Shown: positions 38,504-47,909 of the stretch, in pieces
How positions within the stretch are numbered: the stretch's first letter is position 1
Layout of the letters: every line of letters starts with the position of its first letter
Virus record (IMG/VR): IMGVR_UViG_3300001450_010303
Coordinates: 1 to 64,000 of that record
DNA: 64,000 nt
Reading direction: 5' to 3' (one strand)
Source: a virus
Position numbers and translations under genes: made by a program
The notes under the pieces: model-generated
What the model saw: only the letters and a program-made list of their open reading frames with translations
Told to the model about the DNA's origin: nothing
The model's database searches: none

Positions 38504-40154
38504 GAAAGTAATATTTATCTCTGATTTCTTTATCAATGAAATCTGTGGTGGTGCCGAATTCTGTAATGATGCTTTAATTAATTCTTTAAAGCATCGTTTT
38601 ACAATTAAACAACATAAATCGAAATCGATAACACCGGAGTTTATTCGTACCAATAACGATTGCTTTTTTATAATTGCTAATTTCTTTATGCTAACTGAAC
38701 AGTGTAAAGAAGAATTAGCTAATGTAACATATGTTATATTTGAACATGATCACAAATATATTAGGTCAAATAACCCAGCGCTGTATAAGAATTTTTTAGC
38801 ACCAGAAAGTCAATTACAAAACAAACAGTTTTTTAAAAATGCATTAGCGGTGATATGTCAAAGCAAGAAGCACGCAGAAGTAGTACAGAAAAACTTATTA
38901 TTAACTAATGTAGTTAATTCAGCTGGGAATATCTGGACCGACGAACAAATTAGTATATTAGAAGCTAATATCGATAATGAAAAAGATATAGAATACGCGG
39001 TTTTAAACTCACAAAACAGAAACAAAGGCATGCCAGCCGCAATTGAATACTGTAAAAGAAAATCAATTGAGTTTCAGTTCCTTAACCCAGCACCATTCGA
39101 CGAATATATAAGAAGTATATCTAAGATAAAACATTTAGTATTTCTTCCACAATGGTTAGAATCATATAGTAGGCTAGCCATAGAGGCACGAATATTAGGG
39201 TGCAAGCTAATAACCAACGGCCTCCTCGGCGCTGCTAGCGAAGATTATTTTCAATTATCCGGCCGGGAACTATTGGAATATATCGTAGGAAATAATAATA
39301 GAATTATTAAAAACTGGACAAAACTAATTGAATCTGAGACAGCGATTTTTATAGAGCAAATAGAGCTTCCAAAAATAACGGTGTTTTGCCCCATTTATAA
39401 TGCAGAAAAATATATTGTTAATTTCTTAGATGATATGAAAAGACAAACAATATTTGATAACTGCGAACTAATAATAATAAATGCGAATTCACCACAAAAC
39501 GAAGATGAGCCTATCAATGCGTTTAAAAAGCAAAACAAAAATGTAGTATATAAGAAATTAAATTATAGAGCTACTGTTATGGAAACAGAAAATATGGCCA
39601 TCAAAATGGCCAAGGGAGAGTTCTTTGCACAGTGCTGTGTCGACGACGCACACTCTATAGATTATCTAGAGACATTGGCCAAACATCTACACTTCGCGGA
39701 AGATATTGATTTGGTGTATGCTGACTGCTTACAAACTACACGCCCTCTTGAATCGTTTGAGAACAACTCTTCAAACGGAAAACTATATGAGCATTCTATC
39801 AATACGTTCTCCCGAGAAAACATGATTAAGTGTCTGCCCGGCCCCATGCCTATGTGGAAAAAAGAAGTTCATGCCAAGAGTGGATATTTTAATGAGGCCA
39901 TGGCCCACGCCGGAGATTGGGATATGTTCTTAAGGATGGTCCTCGCGGGATCAAAATTTAAAAAGATTGATAGGCCTCTAGGACTTTATTATTATAACTC
40001 AGAAGGTTTATCAACTAGCCCAGAGTATTCTATGAAAAGAGGCCGCGAAGAGGCAAAGGTTTTTTTTGATAATAAAGAAATCTTTGGAGAACAAAATTAT
40101 AAAAGATACGAAGAGTATTTTAAACAATTCTTAAAGGAAGAGACAAATGAGTGA
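38496..40154 (+). CDS. two-domain glycosyltransferase (GT-B-like plus GT2)
   Basis: 552 residues. The first half is a divergent GT4-like domain (ISDFFINEICGGAEFCNDAL, LVFLPQWLESYSRLAIEARI). The second, from about residue 290, is a GT2 domain (ITVFCPIYNAEKYIVNFLDD, then FFAQCCVDDAH where D-D stands for the metal site). Two domains in one chain may add two sugars in turn. Overlaps the next gene by 8 bases. Confidence 0.8.
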   Translation: MSKKVIFISDFFINEICGGAEFCNDALINSLKHRFTIKQHKSKSITPEFIRTNNDCFFIIANFFMLTEQCKEELANVTYVIFEHDHKYIRSNNPALYKNFLAPESQLQNKQFFKNALAVICQSKKHAEVVQKNLLLTNVVNSAGNIWTDEQISILEANIDNEKDIEYAVLNSQNRNKGMPAAIEYCKRKSIEFQFLNPAPFDEYIRSISKIKHLVFLPQWLESYSRLAIEARILGCKLITNGLLGAASEDYFQLSGRELLEYIVGNNNRIIKNWTKLIESETAIFIEQIELPKITVFCPIYNAEKYIVNFLDDMKRQTIFDNCELIIINANSPQNEDEPINAFKKQNKNVVYKKLNYRATVMETENMAIKMAKGEFFAQCCVDDAHSIDYLETLAKHLHFAEDIDLVYADCLQTTRPLESFENNSSNGKLYEHSINTFSRENMIKCLPGPMPMWKKEVHAKSGYFNEAMAHAGDWDMFLRMVLAGSKFKKIDRPLGLYYYNSEGLSTSPEYSMKRGREEAKVFFDNKEIFGEQNYKRYEEYFKQFLKEETNE

Positions 40155-40557
40155 GAGAAAATACCTACCCACACTATCAGAATTGATAGACCGATTATCG
40201 ATCGCGCAACTTAAGGAGGTCTTTATACCAGACCATAAAGAAGAGTATGCGAGTGAAATATCAGACATTTTACATGATATAGACTTGACGCTTAAGGAAA
40301 AGGATGTTATAATAGATGGTAGAGCAATTAGAGCCCTCGTAGTATTATCACAAATGAACTTACACATTTGGCATAATGAGACAAACTATCGCAAGGGAAT
40401 AAGTGAAGGAAACGACCTGGAGCTAACCCATGGTCTAAATGGCATTAGAAACACAGCAAAGAATAGGATTCAAGAGTTATCCGGCGGCAGAAAAGACTAT
40501 AAAATTGATTGTTTAGCAGCCGATTTTAAGGATTGGGAGATTAGTTGGGATGAATAA
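40147..40557 (+). CDS. unknown 136-residue helical protein
   Basis: Reads YLPTLSELIDRLSIAQLKEV, DHKEEYASEISDILHDIDL and LVVLSQMNLHIWHNET. Helical, with His/Trp residues. From memory, relatives are common in marine phages near sugar genes, without known function. It overlaps both neighbours, so it is part of the operon. Confidence 0.65.
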   Translation: MSERKYLPTLSELIDRLSIAQLKEVFIPDHKEEYASEISDILHDIDLTLKEKDVIIDGRAIRALVVLSQMNLHIWHNETNYRKGISEGNDLELTHGLNGIRNTAKNRIQELSGGRKDYKIDCLAADFKDWEISWDE

Positions 40558-40852
40558 AGATTTAACATTCAAAGAATATTATGAATATTATCTGACACTT
40601 CATAAAGATCCACGAACCCGACGCTTACATATACTTGGCCAGGCCGCTACAATCGTATATGTCGCTGGTATTATTTATACAAGTCTCTGGCCCCTACTAT
40701 TAGCTGCCCCTTTCGTTGTTTATCCATTTGCGTGGTCAGGTCACTTCTTTTTCGAAAAGAATACACCGGCCGCCTTTACGCGCCCAATTTGGGCAAAAGC
40801 ATGCGATTGGGTTATGCTTAAAGACACAATTACAGGAAAAATAGAACTATGA
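40550..40852 (+). CDS. Mpo1-like (DUF962) membrane protein
   Basis: 100 residues. It has the DUF962 signature: YYLTLHKDPRTRRLHILGQ (H-x-x-P-x-x-R-x-x-H) and PFAWSGHFFFEKNTPAAF (GHFFFE-x-N-x-PA), with two hydrophobic segments between. Yeast Mpo1 of this family is an Fe(II) dioxygenase that oxidises 2-hydroxy fatty acids. In a glycan/LPS-like locus a lipid-modifying role would fit. The conserved His residues appear complete. Confidence 0.8.
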   Translation: MNKDLTFKEYYEYYLTLHKDPRTRRLHILGQAATIVYVAGIIYTSLWPLLLAAPFVVYPFAWSGHFFFEKNTPAAFTRPIWAKACDWVMLKDTITGKIEL

Positions 40853-41778
40853 ACATTTTAATTACCGGTGGCGCCGGATACATCGGCAGTGAATTAACAC
40901 AATATCTCTTAGACGATGGGCACAAGGTCATTGCATATGATAATTTAATGTACGATCCCACATCGTTACTGAGATATACAAACAACCCTAATTTCTCTTT
41001 TGTAAAAGGAGATGTTAGGAACCTTGAGTTACTAAAGAAATATACCGAGAAAGCTGATATTATAATCCCCTTAGCTGCTTTAGTTGGGTTTCCTTTATGT
41101 GACAAAGACGTCCGCGGTGCGCACGAAATTAACCATGAGGTAAATGCTTGGATTGCAAAAAACAAATCCGTGGATCAATTAGTTATCTATCCGTGCACCA
41201 ACTCTGGATATGGAACGAGTGCTGGTGGCTCCGTGGTCACTGAAGAGTCACCCTTAAATCCTGTGTCTTTATACGGTAGAACAAAAGTAGCAGGTGAGCG
41301 TGAATATAGAAACGTTGAAAATCATGTCACCTTTAGGTTAGCTACGGTATTCGGTCCCGGTTCTAGAATGAGAACCGACCTATTAGTTAATAACTTTGTT
41401 CTCAAGGCGCTTAGAGAACGCGTCCTGGTTCTCTACGAATGTGAATTTATGAGAAACTACGGACACCTCCAAGATGTATGCCGTGCTTTTAAGTGGGCTA
41501 TTAACAATTGGGAAGTTGTCAAGAATGACACATATAATATGGGTAACGACTCGCTCAATATGAACAAACTTCAATTAGCACAAAAGATTCAAGAGCATCT
41601 TCCGCTAGAAATTATTAAAGCAGAATTCAACACTGATCCAGACACCCGCGATTATACAGTTAGCAGTCAAAAGTTTTATGACACAGGTTTTGAGTGTAAA
41701 TATGATTTAGACGATGGAATTAAACAGCTTATCACGGCATATAGTATTATTGAATCTCCGTGGTACGCAAATTACTAG
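40849..41778 (+). CDS. NAD-dependent sugar epimerase/dehydratase
   Basis: 309 residues, extended SDR. GGAGYIGSE is the NAD-binding G-x-x-G-x-x-G site, and SLYGRTKVAGE carries the catalytic Y-x3-K. The substrate is likely a nucleotide sugar. It is not clearly GalE, Gmd or RmlB. Overlaps the Mpo1-like gene by 4 bases. Confidence 0.85.
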   Translation: MNILITGGAGYIGSELTQYLLDDGHKVIAYDNLMYDPTSLLRYTNNPNFSFVKGDVRNLELLKKYTEKADIIIPLAALVGFPLCDKDVRGAHEINHEVNAWIAKNKSVDQLVIYPCTNSGYGTSAGGSVVTEESPLNPVSLYGRTKVAGEREYRNVENHVTFRLATVFGPGSRMRTDLLVNNFVLKALRERVLVLYECEFMRNYGHLQDVCRAFKWAINNWEVVKNDTYNMGNDSLNMNKLQLAQKIQEHLPLEIIKAEFNTDPDTRDYTVSSQKFYDTGFECKYDLDDGIKQLITAYSIIESPWYANY

Positions 41779-41785
41779 GAAAATT

Positions 41786-43297
41786 ATGAGTAAAAAATTA
41801 GACGTTTTGTTCGTGCATCCAAATGGTGCTCCTATCATTTATCAAGAATTGTCAAAGACATACTCCGCGATAGAACCCCCCATTTGGGCAGCTTTATTAG
41901 CTAACAATGCCCGGGCAAACGGGTGGAATACCCAGCTAATTGATTGTGAAGCAGAACAACTGAATGCTTCAGAATCAGCAGAAGTAATAGGATCCTACAA
42001 CCCAAAATTAGTTGCAATTGTAATCTATGGCCAACAACCATCAGCCTCCACACAAAATATGGCCGGCACCCGAGCGCTCTTGGCAGAGATTCGGGCGTCA
42101 CATGGCCATCTTAAAACTGTATTAATAGGTTTGCACCCATCAGCTGTATCTCGTCAAACATTATCAGAGGAACAGACTGACTTTGTGTGCCAGGGGGAAG
42201 GTGTGCACACGGTTAATGCTTTGTTGAGTATCAATATGAATGATACCTCTCAATTGGCAACTGTGCCGGGTCTATGGTATCGAGAAGACGGCAAAATTAG
42301 ATGTACTAAACCAGCCCCAATTATTGCTCAAGAAGCTTTAGAAAAAGAACTTCCAGGTATGGCGTGGGACTTATTGCCTATGGACAAATATCGAACTTCT
42401 AACTGGCATGCAATGACGAATGGGAATGATAGAGCGCCGTTTGCTTCTTTATATACTAGTTTGGGTTGCCCATTTCGTTGTAGCTTCTGCTGTATCAACG
42501 CCCCATTCGGAAACAATAATTTAGAGAATTGGGACACCGCCCGCAATAAGTTCAGATATTGGGATCCGGAATACATTATAAAGGAATTCGATCAGTTTCA
42601 CAAGATGGGGATCCGCAATATAAAAATAGCAGATGAAATGTTCGTCTTATATAAAGATCACTTTATGAGGCTATGTGAATTAATACATGAGAGGGGATAC
42701 GACTTCAACATCTGGGCCTACTCTAGAATAGATACAGTTAAAGAAGAATATTTAGAGACACTCAAAAAAGCAGGGGTTAATTGGTTAGCTCTAGGAATAG
42801 AATCAGGAAACACGGCAGTTAGAAAAGATGTAACAAAGGGAAAATTTACGGATTTAAATATACGTGATTTAGTTGATAGAGTACAAGACGCTGGTATTAG
42901 TGTAATAGGAAATTATATATTTGGGCTACCCGAAGATACGATCGAAACAATGGAAGACACCTTATCTCTATCAATGGAATTAAATTGTGAATTTTCAAAT
43001 TATTATTCGGCCATGGCATACCCTGGATCAAAATTATATTTAGAAGCTTTAAAAGAAGGGTGGGAATTACCTGACACCTATGTGGGTTATTCACAACATT
43101 CGTATGAAACTCAGCCACTCCCAACTAATCATATCTCAGCAGCCGAAGTATTAAAATTTAGAGATGAATCTTTCTTAAAATACTATAAAAATCCAAAGTA
43201 TCTTGATATGATAGAAGAAAGATTTGGAAACAATACTCGTAGTGGTATCGAAGAGATGACTAAAATTAAACTAAAAAGAAAAATCTTAGGAGATTAA
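41786..43297 (+). CDS. radical SAM protein, B12-binding-type N-terminus
   Basis: 503 residues from ATG 41786. Residues 1-170 resemble a cobalamin-binding (BchE-type) domain, although the usual D-x-H-x-x-G is not evident (FVHPNGAP instead). The radical SAM site is C228-x3-C232-x2-C235 (GCPFRCSFC). Class B-type enzymes methylate or rearrange unreactive carbons. In this locus it may methylate or deoxygenate a sugar. It needs a 4Fe-4S cluster, a possible client for the phage IscU/IscA pair. Confidence 0.85.
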   Translation: MSKKLDVLFVHPNGAPIIYQELSKTYSAIEPPIWAALLANNARANGWNTQLIDCEAEQLNASESAEVIGSYNPKLVAIVIYGQQPSASTQNMAGTRALLAEIRASHGHLKTVLIGLHPSAVSRQTLSEEQTDFVCQGEGVHTVNALLSINMNDTSQLATVPGLWYREDGKIRCTKPAPIIAQEALEKELPGMAWDLLPMDKYRTSNWHAMTNGNDRAPFASLYTSLGCPFRCSFCCINAPFGNNNLENWDTARNKFRYWDPEYIIKEFDQFHKMGIRNIKIADEMFVLYKDHFMRLCELIHERGYDFNIWAYSRIDTVKEEYLETLKKAGVNWLALGIESGNTAVRKDVTKGKFTDLNIRDLVDRVQDAGISVIGNYIFGLPEDTIETMEDTLSLSMELNCEFSNYYSAMAYPGSKLYLEALKEGWELPDTYVGYSQHSYETQPLPTNHISAAEVLKFRDESFLKYYKNPKYLDMIEERFGNNTRSGIEEMTKIKLKRKILGD

Positions 43298-43909
43298 GTG
43301 CTAACAAAAAAGGAATTAATACAATTTGAGACCAAAATGGCGACATGCTTTGACGACGCCATGATTCGCGCCCCCGTCCATCTTTACAACGGGAACGAAG
43401 ATCAAATAATAAAAGTATTCAAGGATAACAATATTGGGCCAGAGGATTGGGTTTTATGTTCTTGGAGAAGCCACTATCAATGCTTGCTTAAGGGAGTACC
43501 GCAAGATGAGCTTAAGGCGGCAATTTTGCAAGGGCGCTCTATTTCACTTTGTTTTGCAAAATATCGCGTCTTTTCATCTGGCATTGTAACTGGGGTTCTC
43601 CCAATTGCAACGGGGATTGCTCTAGACATCAAACGAAAGGCTGGTAAGAATAAGGTTTATTGTTTTATGGGGGAAATGACTTCCGAGACGGGTGTTGCTC
43701 ACGAATGTATTAAATATGCCCGCAATCATGAACTTCCAATTCATTTTATTATTGAAGATAATGGCAAGTCAGTATGTACTGACACCCGGGCCACATGGAA
43801 CCAACAGAAACTTACTTATGAAGATGTTAATGATGAATATATTACATACTACAAATACAAACTAGACAAATATCCACATGCTGGAGCAGGGAAGAGGGTC
43901 CAATTCTAA
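43298..43909 (+). CDS. TPP-dependent E1 alpha-type subunit
   Basis: 203 residues, GTG start after AGGAG. VYCFMGEMTSETGVAHECIK, then PIHFIIEDNGKSV, corresponds to the TPP-binding GDG...N segment of pyruvate-dehydrogenase E1 alpha or the transketolase N-terminal domain (GE in place of GD). It is much shorter than the usual E1 alpha (over 300). The beta-type partner follows with a one-base overlap. Together they could transfer a two-carbon unit onto a keto sugar. AviB1/AviB2 in avilamycin synthesis are the precedent I recall. Confidence 0.8.
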   Translation: MLTKKELIQFETKMATCFDDAMIRAPVHLYNGNEDQIIKVFKDNNIGPEDWVLCSWRSHYQCLLKGVPQDELKAAILQGRSISLCFAKYRVFSSGIVTGVLPIATGIALDIKRKAGKNKVYCFMGEMTSETGVAHECIKYARNHELPIHFIIEDNGKSVCTDTRATWNQQKLTYEDVNDEYITYYKYKLDKYPHAGAGKRVQF

Positions 43910-44448
43910 TGGGAAAATATTTTGATGAACTAAAGAGAGCGATGGATTATCTTGGAGAACAAGAAGATACAATGTTTTTAGGACAAGCAGTTGCCTACAA
44001 GGGCACAGCGATGACTAACACCCTATCGGGAGTGCCAAAAGATAAATTATTAGAAATGCCGGTTGATGAAGAGATGCAGATGGGTATGACCAATGGTTTA
44101 GCTATCAACGGAACAATCCCAATTAGTATATATCCACGATGGAATTTCCTTCTGCTAGCGGTTAATCAGTTGGTTAATCATCTTGATAGGATGAAAGAGT
44201 TTTCTCACGGAGAATACATCCCGAAAGCAATCATCCGCGTCGGCATCGGTTCTGTGCGACCTCTGAATCCCCAAGTTCAACATACGGGGGATTTCACTCA
44301 GATCTTCCGCGGAATGCTGAGGAACACAGAAGTTATCAAATGCGAAGAGCCAGAAGATGTCTTTCCAGCTTACCACAAAGCATATAATCGAAGAGATGGG
44401 AAAAGTACTATAGTCGTAGAATATGGAGACTATTATGGAGAAAAGTAA
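43909..44448 (+). CDS. TPP-dependent E1 beta-type subunit
   Basis: 179 residues. Reads FDELKRAMDYLGEQEDTMFL, LEMPVDEEMQMGMTNGLAIN (with the E that activates TPP in this fold) and SIYPRWNFLLLAVNQLVNHL. This is the transketolase middle domain only; the usual C-terminal domain is absent. It overlaps the alpha-type gene by one base and the next transferase by 14 bases. The alpha/beta pair makes one split enzyme. Confidence 0.8.
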   Translation: MGKYFDELKRAMDYLGEQEDTMFLGQAVAYKGTAMTNTLSGVPKDKLLEMPVDEEMQMGMTNGLAINGTIPISIYPRWNFLLLAVNQLVNHLDRMKEFSHGEYIPKAIIRVGIGSVRPLNPQVQHTGDFTQIFRGMLRNTEVIKCEEPEDVFPAYHKAYNRRDGKSTIVVEYGDYYGEK

Positions 44449-45394
44449 TCTTAAGGTCTTGTTCATAACAGAGAAATATTGTGATGCGGATCCACAAAAA
44501 GGTTTGACTAATAATTATCATAACTTGTTTAGAACTTTTAAGAATGTACTCCCAGAAGCAAATTTTAGTATCATTCATATAGATGAATATTCTATAGTCA
44601 AGAAAAAACACATCGATAGTTTTATACCAACTGCTGTAGATAAGGTTTCACCGGATGTAGTTATTTTTTCGCTACTTGGAAAATCACACCTGAATCCGAC
44701 TGATGACAGCTATGAATATATTAAGAGTAAGGGCTGCAAAACAGTATTCATGTGGCCGGATGTGTTTGCAGGGTGGGGAATCCCAGAGATTGAGGAAATG
44801 AATGAGAAGGGTTTCGCTGATTTACATGTGTGTTGGGGATCTGAAAGAAATACTAATAAACAATACGATAATTTAATTTGGCTCTGGGCTCCTCAAGACG
44901 AAACTCTTTACCACCCAATCGATTCATCCGAAAAAAGTATAAATACTAGTTTCTTGGGCAGCCCAAGATATGAAGAGAGACAAAGATATCTAACTCATTT
45001 GATAACTAATAAAATTCAAGTACATATAGGCGGAGGCCAAAGAGAGGAGGGCTTATCGGCAGCCAGATATGCTGAATTAATGAGACATAGCAAAATTAGT
45101 TTGAACTTTCCAGGAGGTCCAGAGGGCAATGACCAATGCAAAGGAAGGGTCTGGGAAGTTTTGGCAACAAAGTCTCTTTTGTTGGAAAGAACAAACGATG
45201 CAATAAAAAACTATCTAATACCAAATGTACATTACGTCGAATTTGACAACGAGCAAGATCTAATAGAGAAAATTAAGTATTACTTGGAAAACGAAAAAGA
45301 AAGGGAATACATCGCTCAAAAAGGCTATGAGATATATAAGGACAAATATAATGCAGAAGTATTCTGGAACACAATTATGGAGAAGTTAGGATGA
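44435..45394 (+). CDS. CgeB-like glycosyltransferase
   Basis: 319 residues from ATG 44435, placed 6 bases after a GGAG site (ATG 44423 is an alternative). The C-terminal part reads TSFLGSPRYEERQRYL, SLNFPGGPEGNDQCKGRVWE and YLENEKEREYIAQKGYEIYK, which is the CgeB/GT1_2 pattern. Donor and acceptor unknown. Confidence 0.8.
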   Translation: MEKSNLKVLFITEKYCDADPQKGLTNNYHNLFRTFKNVLPEANFSIIHIDEYSIVKKKHIDSFIPTAVDKVSPDVVIFSLLGKSHLNPTDDSYEYIKSKGCKTVFMWPDVFAGWGIPEIEEMNEKGFADLHVCWGSERNTNKQYDNLIWLWAPQDETLYHPIDSSEKSINTSFLGSPRYEERQRYLTHLITNKIQVHIGGGQREEGLSAARYAELMRHSKISLNFPGGPEGNDQCKGRVWEVLATKSLLLERTNDAIKNYLIPNVHYVEFDNEQDLIEKIKYYLENEKEREYIAQKGYEIYKDKYNAEVFWNTIMEKLG

Positions 45395-46230
45395 GTTATA
45401 AATATGATGTATCCATTCTCATGCCAGCAATCAGAACACACCAATGGTTGATGTTATATGGAAGCTTATACAACGCATGTAGAGAGCATTCATGGGAGTT
45501 GGTTTTGGTGAGTCCGTTTGACTTACCACCGGAGATGACACATTTTGATAATGTTAAGTTAATTAAAGACTATGGCGCCCCCACCCGAGCGGCACAAATT
45601 GGTGCTATACAGTGTGAAGGCGAATTTATGTATCACTGTGTTGATGACGCAATCTTTTTACCGGATGTGATCGATGGCGCTATAAAATTCCTAAGAGAAC
45701 AAAACAATAAAAAACTTGTTGTCAATATGAGATATAGAGAAGGCGCCCAATACGGCGGTGGCACTTTACCAGGACAATTTTGGCTAGCCCACTATCACGA
45801 AGAATTAAGGTTAGCCGGCATTCCAAAAGATTACAAGATTTCGTGCCACCACTTTATGAGAATGGATTATTTTAAAGAGTTAGGCGGTTGGGACTGCAAA
45901 TATGAATATATTAATCACCCATTGCATGACCTTATGTTTAGGGTACAAGCCGACGGTGGCCGCCTGGTTGATTCGCCCATGGATGCAACAACCTGCAACC
46001 ACTATATTAACAAGACCGGCGATCACGCCCCAATTTATGATGCACAAACCTTTAGTGACAAACCAGTGTTTGATGCAATTTACTCTCAACCCGGCAATGC
46101 CGCCGCCAGTAGAATACATATTGATTTAAATAATTGGCAACAGTCCTCTCCTATATGGAAACGTAGATTCAAATATGATGAAGAAGGTAACTTGCCTGAA
46201 AGTTATGATGACTTAGGATATAACAAATGA
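45391..46230 (+). CDS. GT2-like glycosyltransferase, paralogue 1 of 3
   Basis: 279 residues. Reads VSILMPAIRTHQWLMLYGSL, VKLIKDYGAPTRAAQIGAIQ, YHCVDDA, FKELGGWDCKYEY and PIWKRRFK. The same landmarks occur at 48920 and 49708, so these are duplicates of one GT-A enzyme. VDD is the probable metal-binding motif. Overlaps neighbours by 4 bases on each side. Confidence 0.8.
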   Translation: MSYKYDVSILMPAIRTHQWLMLYGSLYNACREHSWELVLVSPFDLPPEMTHFDNVKLIKDYGAPTRAAQIGAIQCEGEFMYHCVDDAIFLPDVIDGAIKFLREQNNKKLVVNMRYREGAQYGGGTLPGQFWLAHYHEELRLAGIPKDYKISCHHFMRMDYFKELGGWDCKYEYINHPLHDLMFRVQADGGRLVDSPMDATTCNHYINKTGDHAPIYDAQTFSDKPVFDAIYSQPGNAAASRIHIDLNNWQQSSPIWKRRFKYDEEGNLPESYDDLGYNK

Positions 46231-47012
46231 AAGTAGGAATTGTTGGAGTAGGCGTAGTCGGCGCCGCTTGCAAATTTGGATTTGAATTGGTTGGACATAA
46301 CGTTTCAATCCACGATATAATTTATGATACGACACTAACAGATGTACTAGACACAGAAATCGTCTATATATGCGTTCCTACCCCTCAAGCAGAGGATGGA
46401 GCATGTGACGTCAGTATAGTCCGCGAAGTCGTTCTAGAGCTAAAAGAACGCGGCTATAATGGTATTGTAGCCCTCAAGTCGACGGTTGTGCCTGGAACCA
46501 CTCAATCGCTGCGAGAAGAAACGGGCCTGAATGTCTGTTTCGTACCAGAGTTTTTGCGAGAGCGCTGCGCCATCACTGACTTCACAGAGAACCATGATGT
46601 TTGTATAATAGGCTGCAGCGACGATAAAACATATGAGCTTATTAAAAGCTGTCATGAGCCGCTACCAGAAAAGTTTGTTAAACTGACACATGCGGAAGCA
46701 GAATTTTGTAAGTATTTCAACAATGTATACAATGCGATGTTGATTATTTTTGCTAATAGTTTTTATGAGGCCTGTAAGAATAATGGTGTTAATTATACGA
46801 ATGTTAAAAACGCTGTGTCAAATAGAAAGCATATCCACGGCCATTACCTTGAGTGTAATGACAACTTCCGCGGTTTTGGCGGCATGTGTTTGCCAAAAGA
46901 TGTGTCAGCAATGGCAAAACTAATGGAAAGTACCACTGTTGATTTCTTCGAAGATCTTTTAGACGAAAATAGCAAATATAACATTACAGTGTTTGAAGGA
47001 ATGAGAAAATGA
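46227..47012 (+). CDS. short UDP-glucose/GDP-mannose dehydrogenase-type enzyme
   Basis: 261 residues. NAD site GIVGVGVVGAA, middle PTPQAEDGACDVSIV and STVVPGTTQS, and the catalytic Cys C221 in FGGMCLPKD are all present. The family normally has about 430 residues, and the C-terminal UDP-sugar-binding domain is missing. It may need a partner or act on an unusual substrate. Not an obvious frameshift: the next gene begins immediately with an unrelated domain. Confidence 0.8.
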   Translation: MKVGIVGVGVVGAACKFGFELVGHNVSIHDIIYDTTLTDVLDTEIVYICVPTPQAEDGACDVSIVREVVLELKERGYNGIVALKSTVVPGTTQSLREETGLNVCFVPEFLRERCAITDFTENHDVCIIGCSDDKTYELIKSCHEPLPEKFVKLTHAEAEFCKYFNNVYNAMLIIFANSFYEACKNNGVNYTNVKNAVSNRKHIHGHYLECNDNFRGFGGMCLPKDVSAMAKLMESTTVDFFEDLLDENSKYNITVFEGMRK

Positions 47013-47908
47013 TCTCTAATCGTTATGGGTTTATTTTTATTCACACCCCCAAGACCGGTGGTACATCTGTGCTAACAGCCCTTCACGAAGATACAGACAG
47101 AGAATGCCACATTCATATGGAACAGGAAGTTTCCGGCGGCATTGCGGCCGTGCTCCCAGGAAAAAAAGATTTTCCTTGGTGGGGAGCTTGGATTCAACAA
47201 CAAAGACAGATAGAAGAATACTTTAAACGTAATGGTATAGCTCAACTTTTTCTTGATCCTGCTACGGCAGTTTTTAGTCACTCTACCACGACGTCCAACG
47301 TAGGTGGAGGAAACATCAAACACTTGCCTATTAAATATTGGGCTATGTTATTAGCAGATCAAAGATTACAATCCTATGGTAGTTTTTTAGAAAATTACGG
47401 AATTGTAACCACATGTCGTAACCCTTACAATCGTGAATTTTCAAAGTTTATTTACACGCAGCGACCGGATATCTTAACTATGATTTCTTATTGTAAACAA
47501 AGAGGCTTCTCCAATGAACAAGTTTCGAAAAAACTACAAAGTAATTGGCGCCAGTGGGCTTCTATAAATTTAAGATCCACCCCTGATAGCAATAAAACGA
47601 ATCTGTTCAACACCCAATGTGATTTTTATAGTAGTATAGATAATTCTCCCAATTTGCAATACTTCGGTACTGACAAACCTTTTTTTATTCGGCTTGAACA
47701 CATGGAAGAAGATTATAATAAATTTTGTAAGATGGTAGGAATAAAAAGAAAAACTACTAAAATGCCACATAATCTGAATACCTCTGGTGAATTTAAAGAA
47801 TATTTGCCTGACAATATATTAGAGTGGTATGTGGGAGAACCATTCAACTTAATTCACGAGTCTCGAAAAGAAGATTTTGAGTTGTTACCATATGAAAAGG
47901 AGGTTTAA
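47009..47908 (+). CDS. PAPS-dependent sulfotransferase
   Basis: 299 residues. FIFIHTPKTGGTSVLTAL is the 5'-phosphosulfate loop (P-K-T-G-G-T), and VTTCRNPYNREFSKF gives the 3'-phosphate-binding Arg and Ser. It would transfer sulfate from PAPS to a carbohydrate, adding negative charge to the product of this locus. Overlaps the dehydrogenase by 4 bases. Confidence 0.85.
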   Translation: MISNRYGFIFIHTPKTGGTSVLTALHEDTDRECHIHMEQEVSGGIAAVLPGKKDFPWWGAWIQQQRQIEEYFKRNGIAQLFLDPATAVFSHSTTTSNVGGGNIKHLPIKYWAMLLADQRLQSYGSFLENYGIVTTCRNPYNREFSKFIYTQRPDILTMISYCKQRGFSNEQVSKKLQSNWRQWASINLRSTPDSNKTNLFNTQCDFYSSIDNSPNLQYFGTDKPFFIRLEHMEEDYNKFCKMVGIKRKTTKMPHNLNTSGEFKEYLPDNILEWYVGEPFNLIHESRKEDFELLPYEKEV

Positions 47909-47909
47909 A

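Noticed and set aside
46227-47012. Frameshift explaining the short dehydrogenase
   Set aside because: The next gene starts with a 4-base overlap and is a full sulfotransferase. No remnant of the missing domain is seen in other frames.
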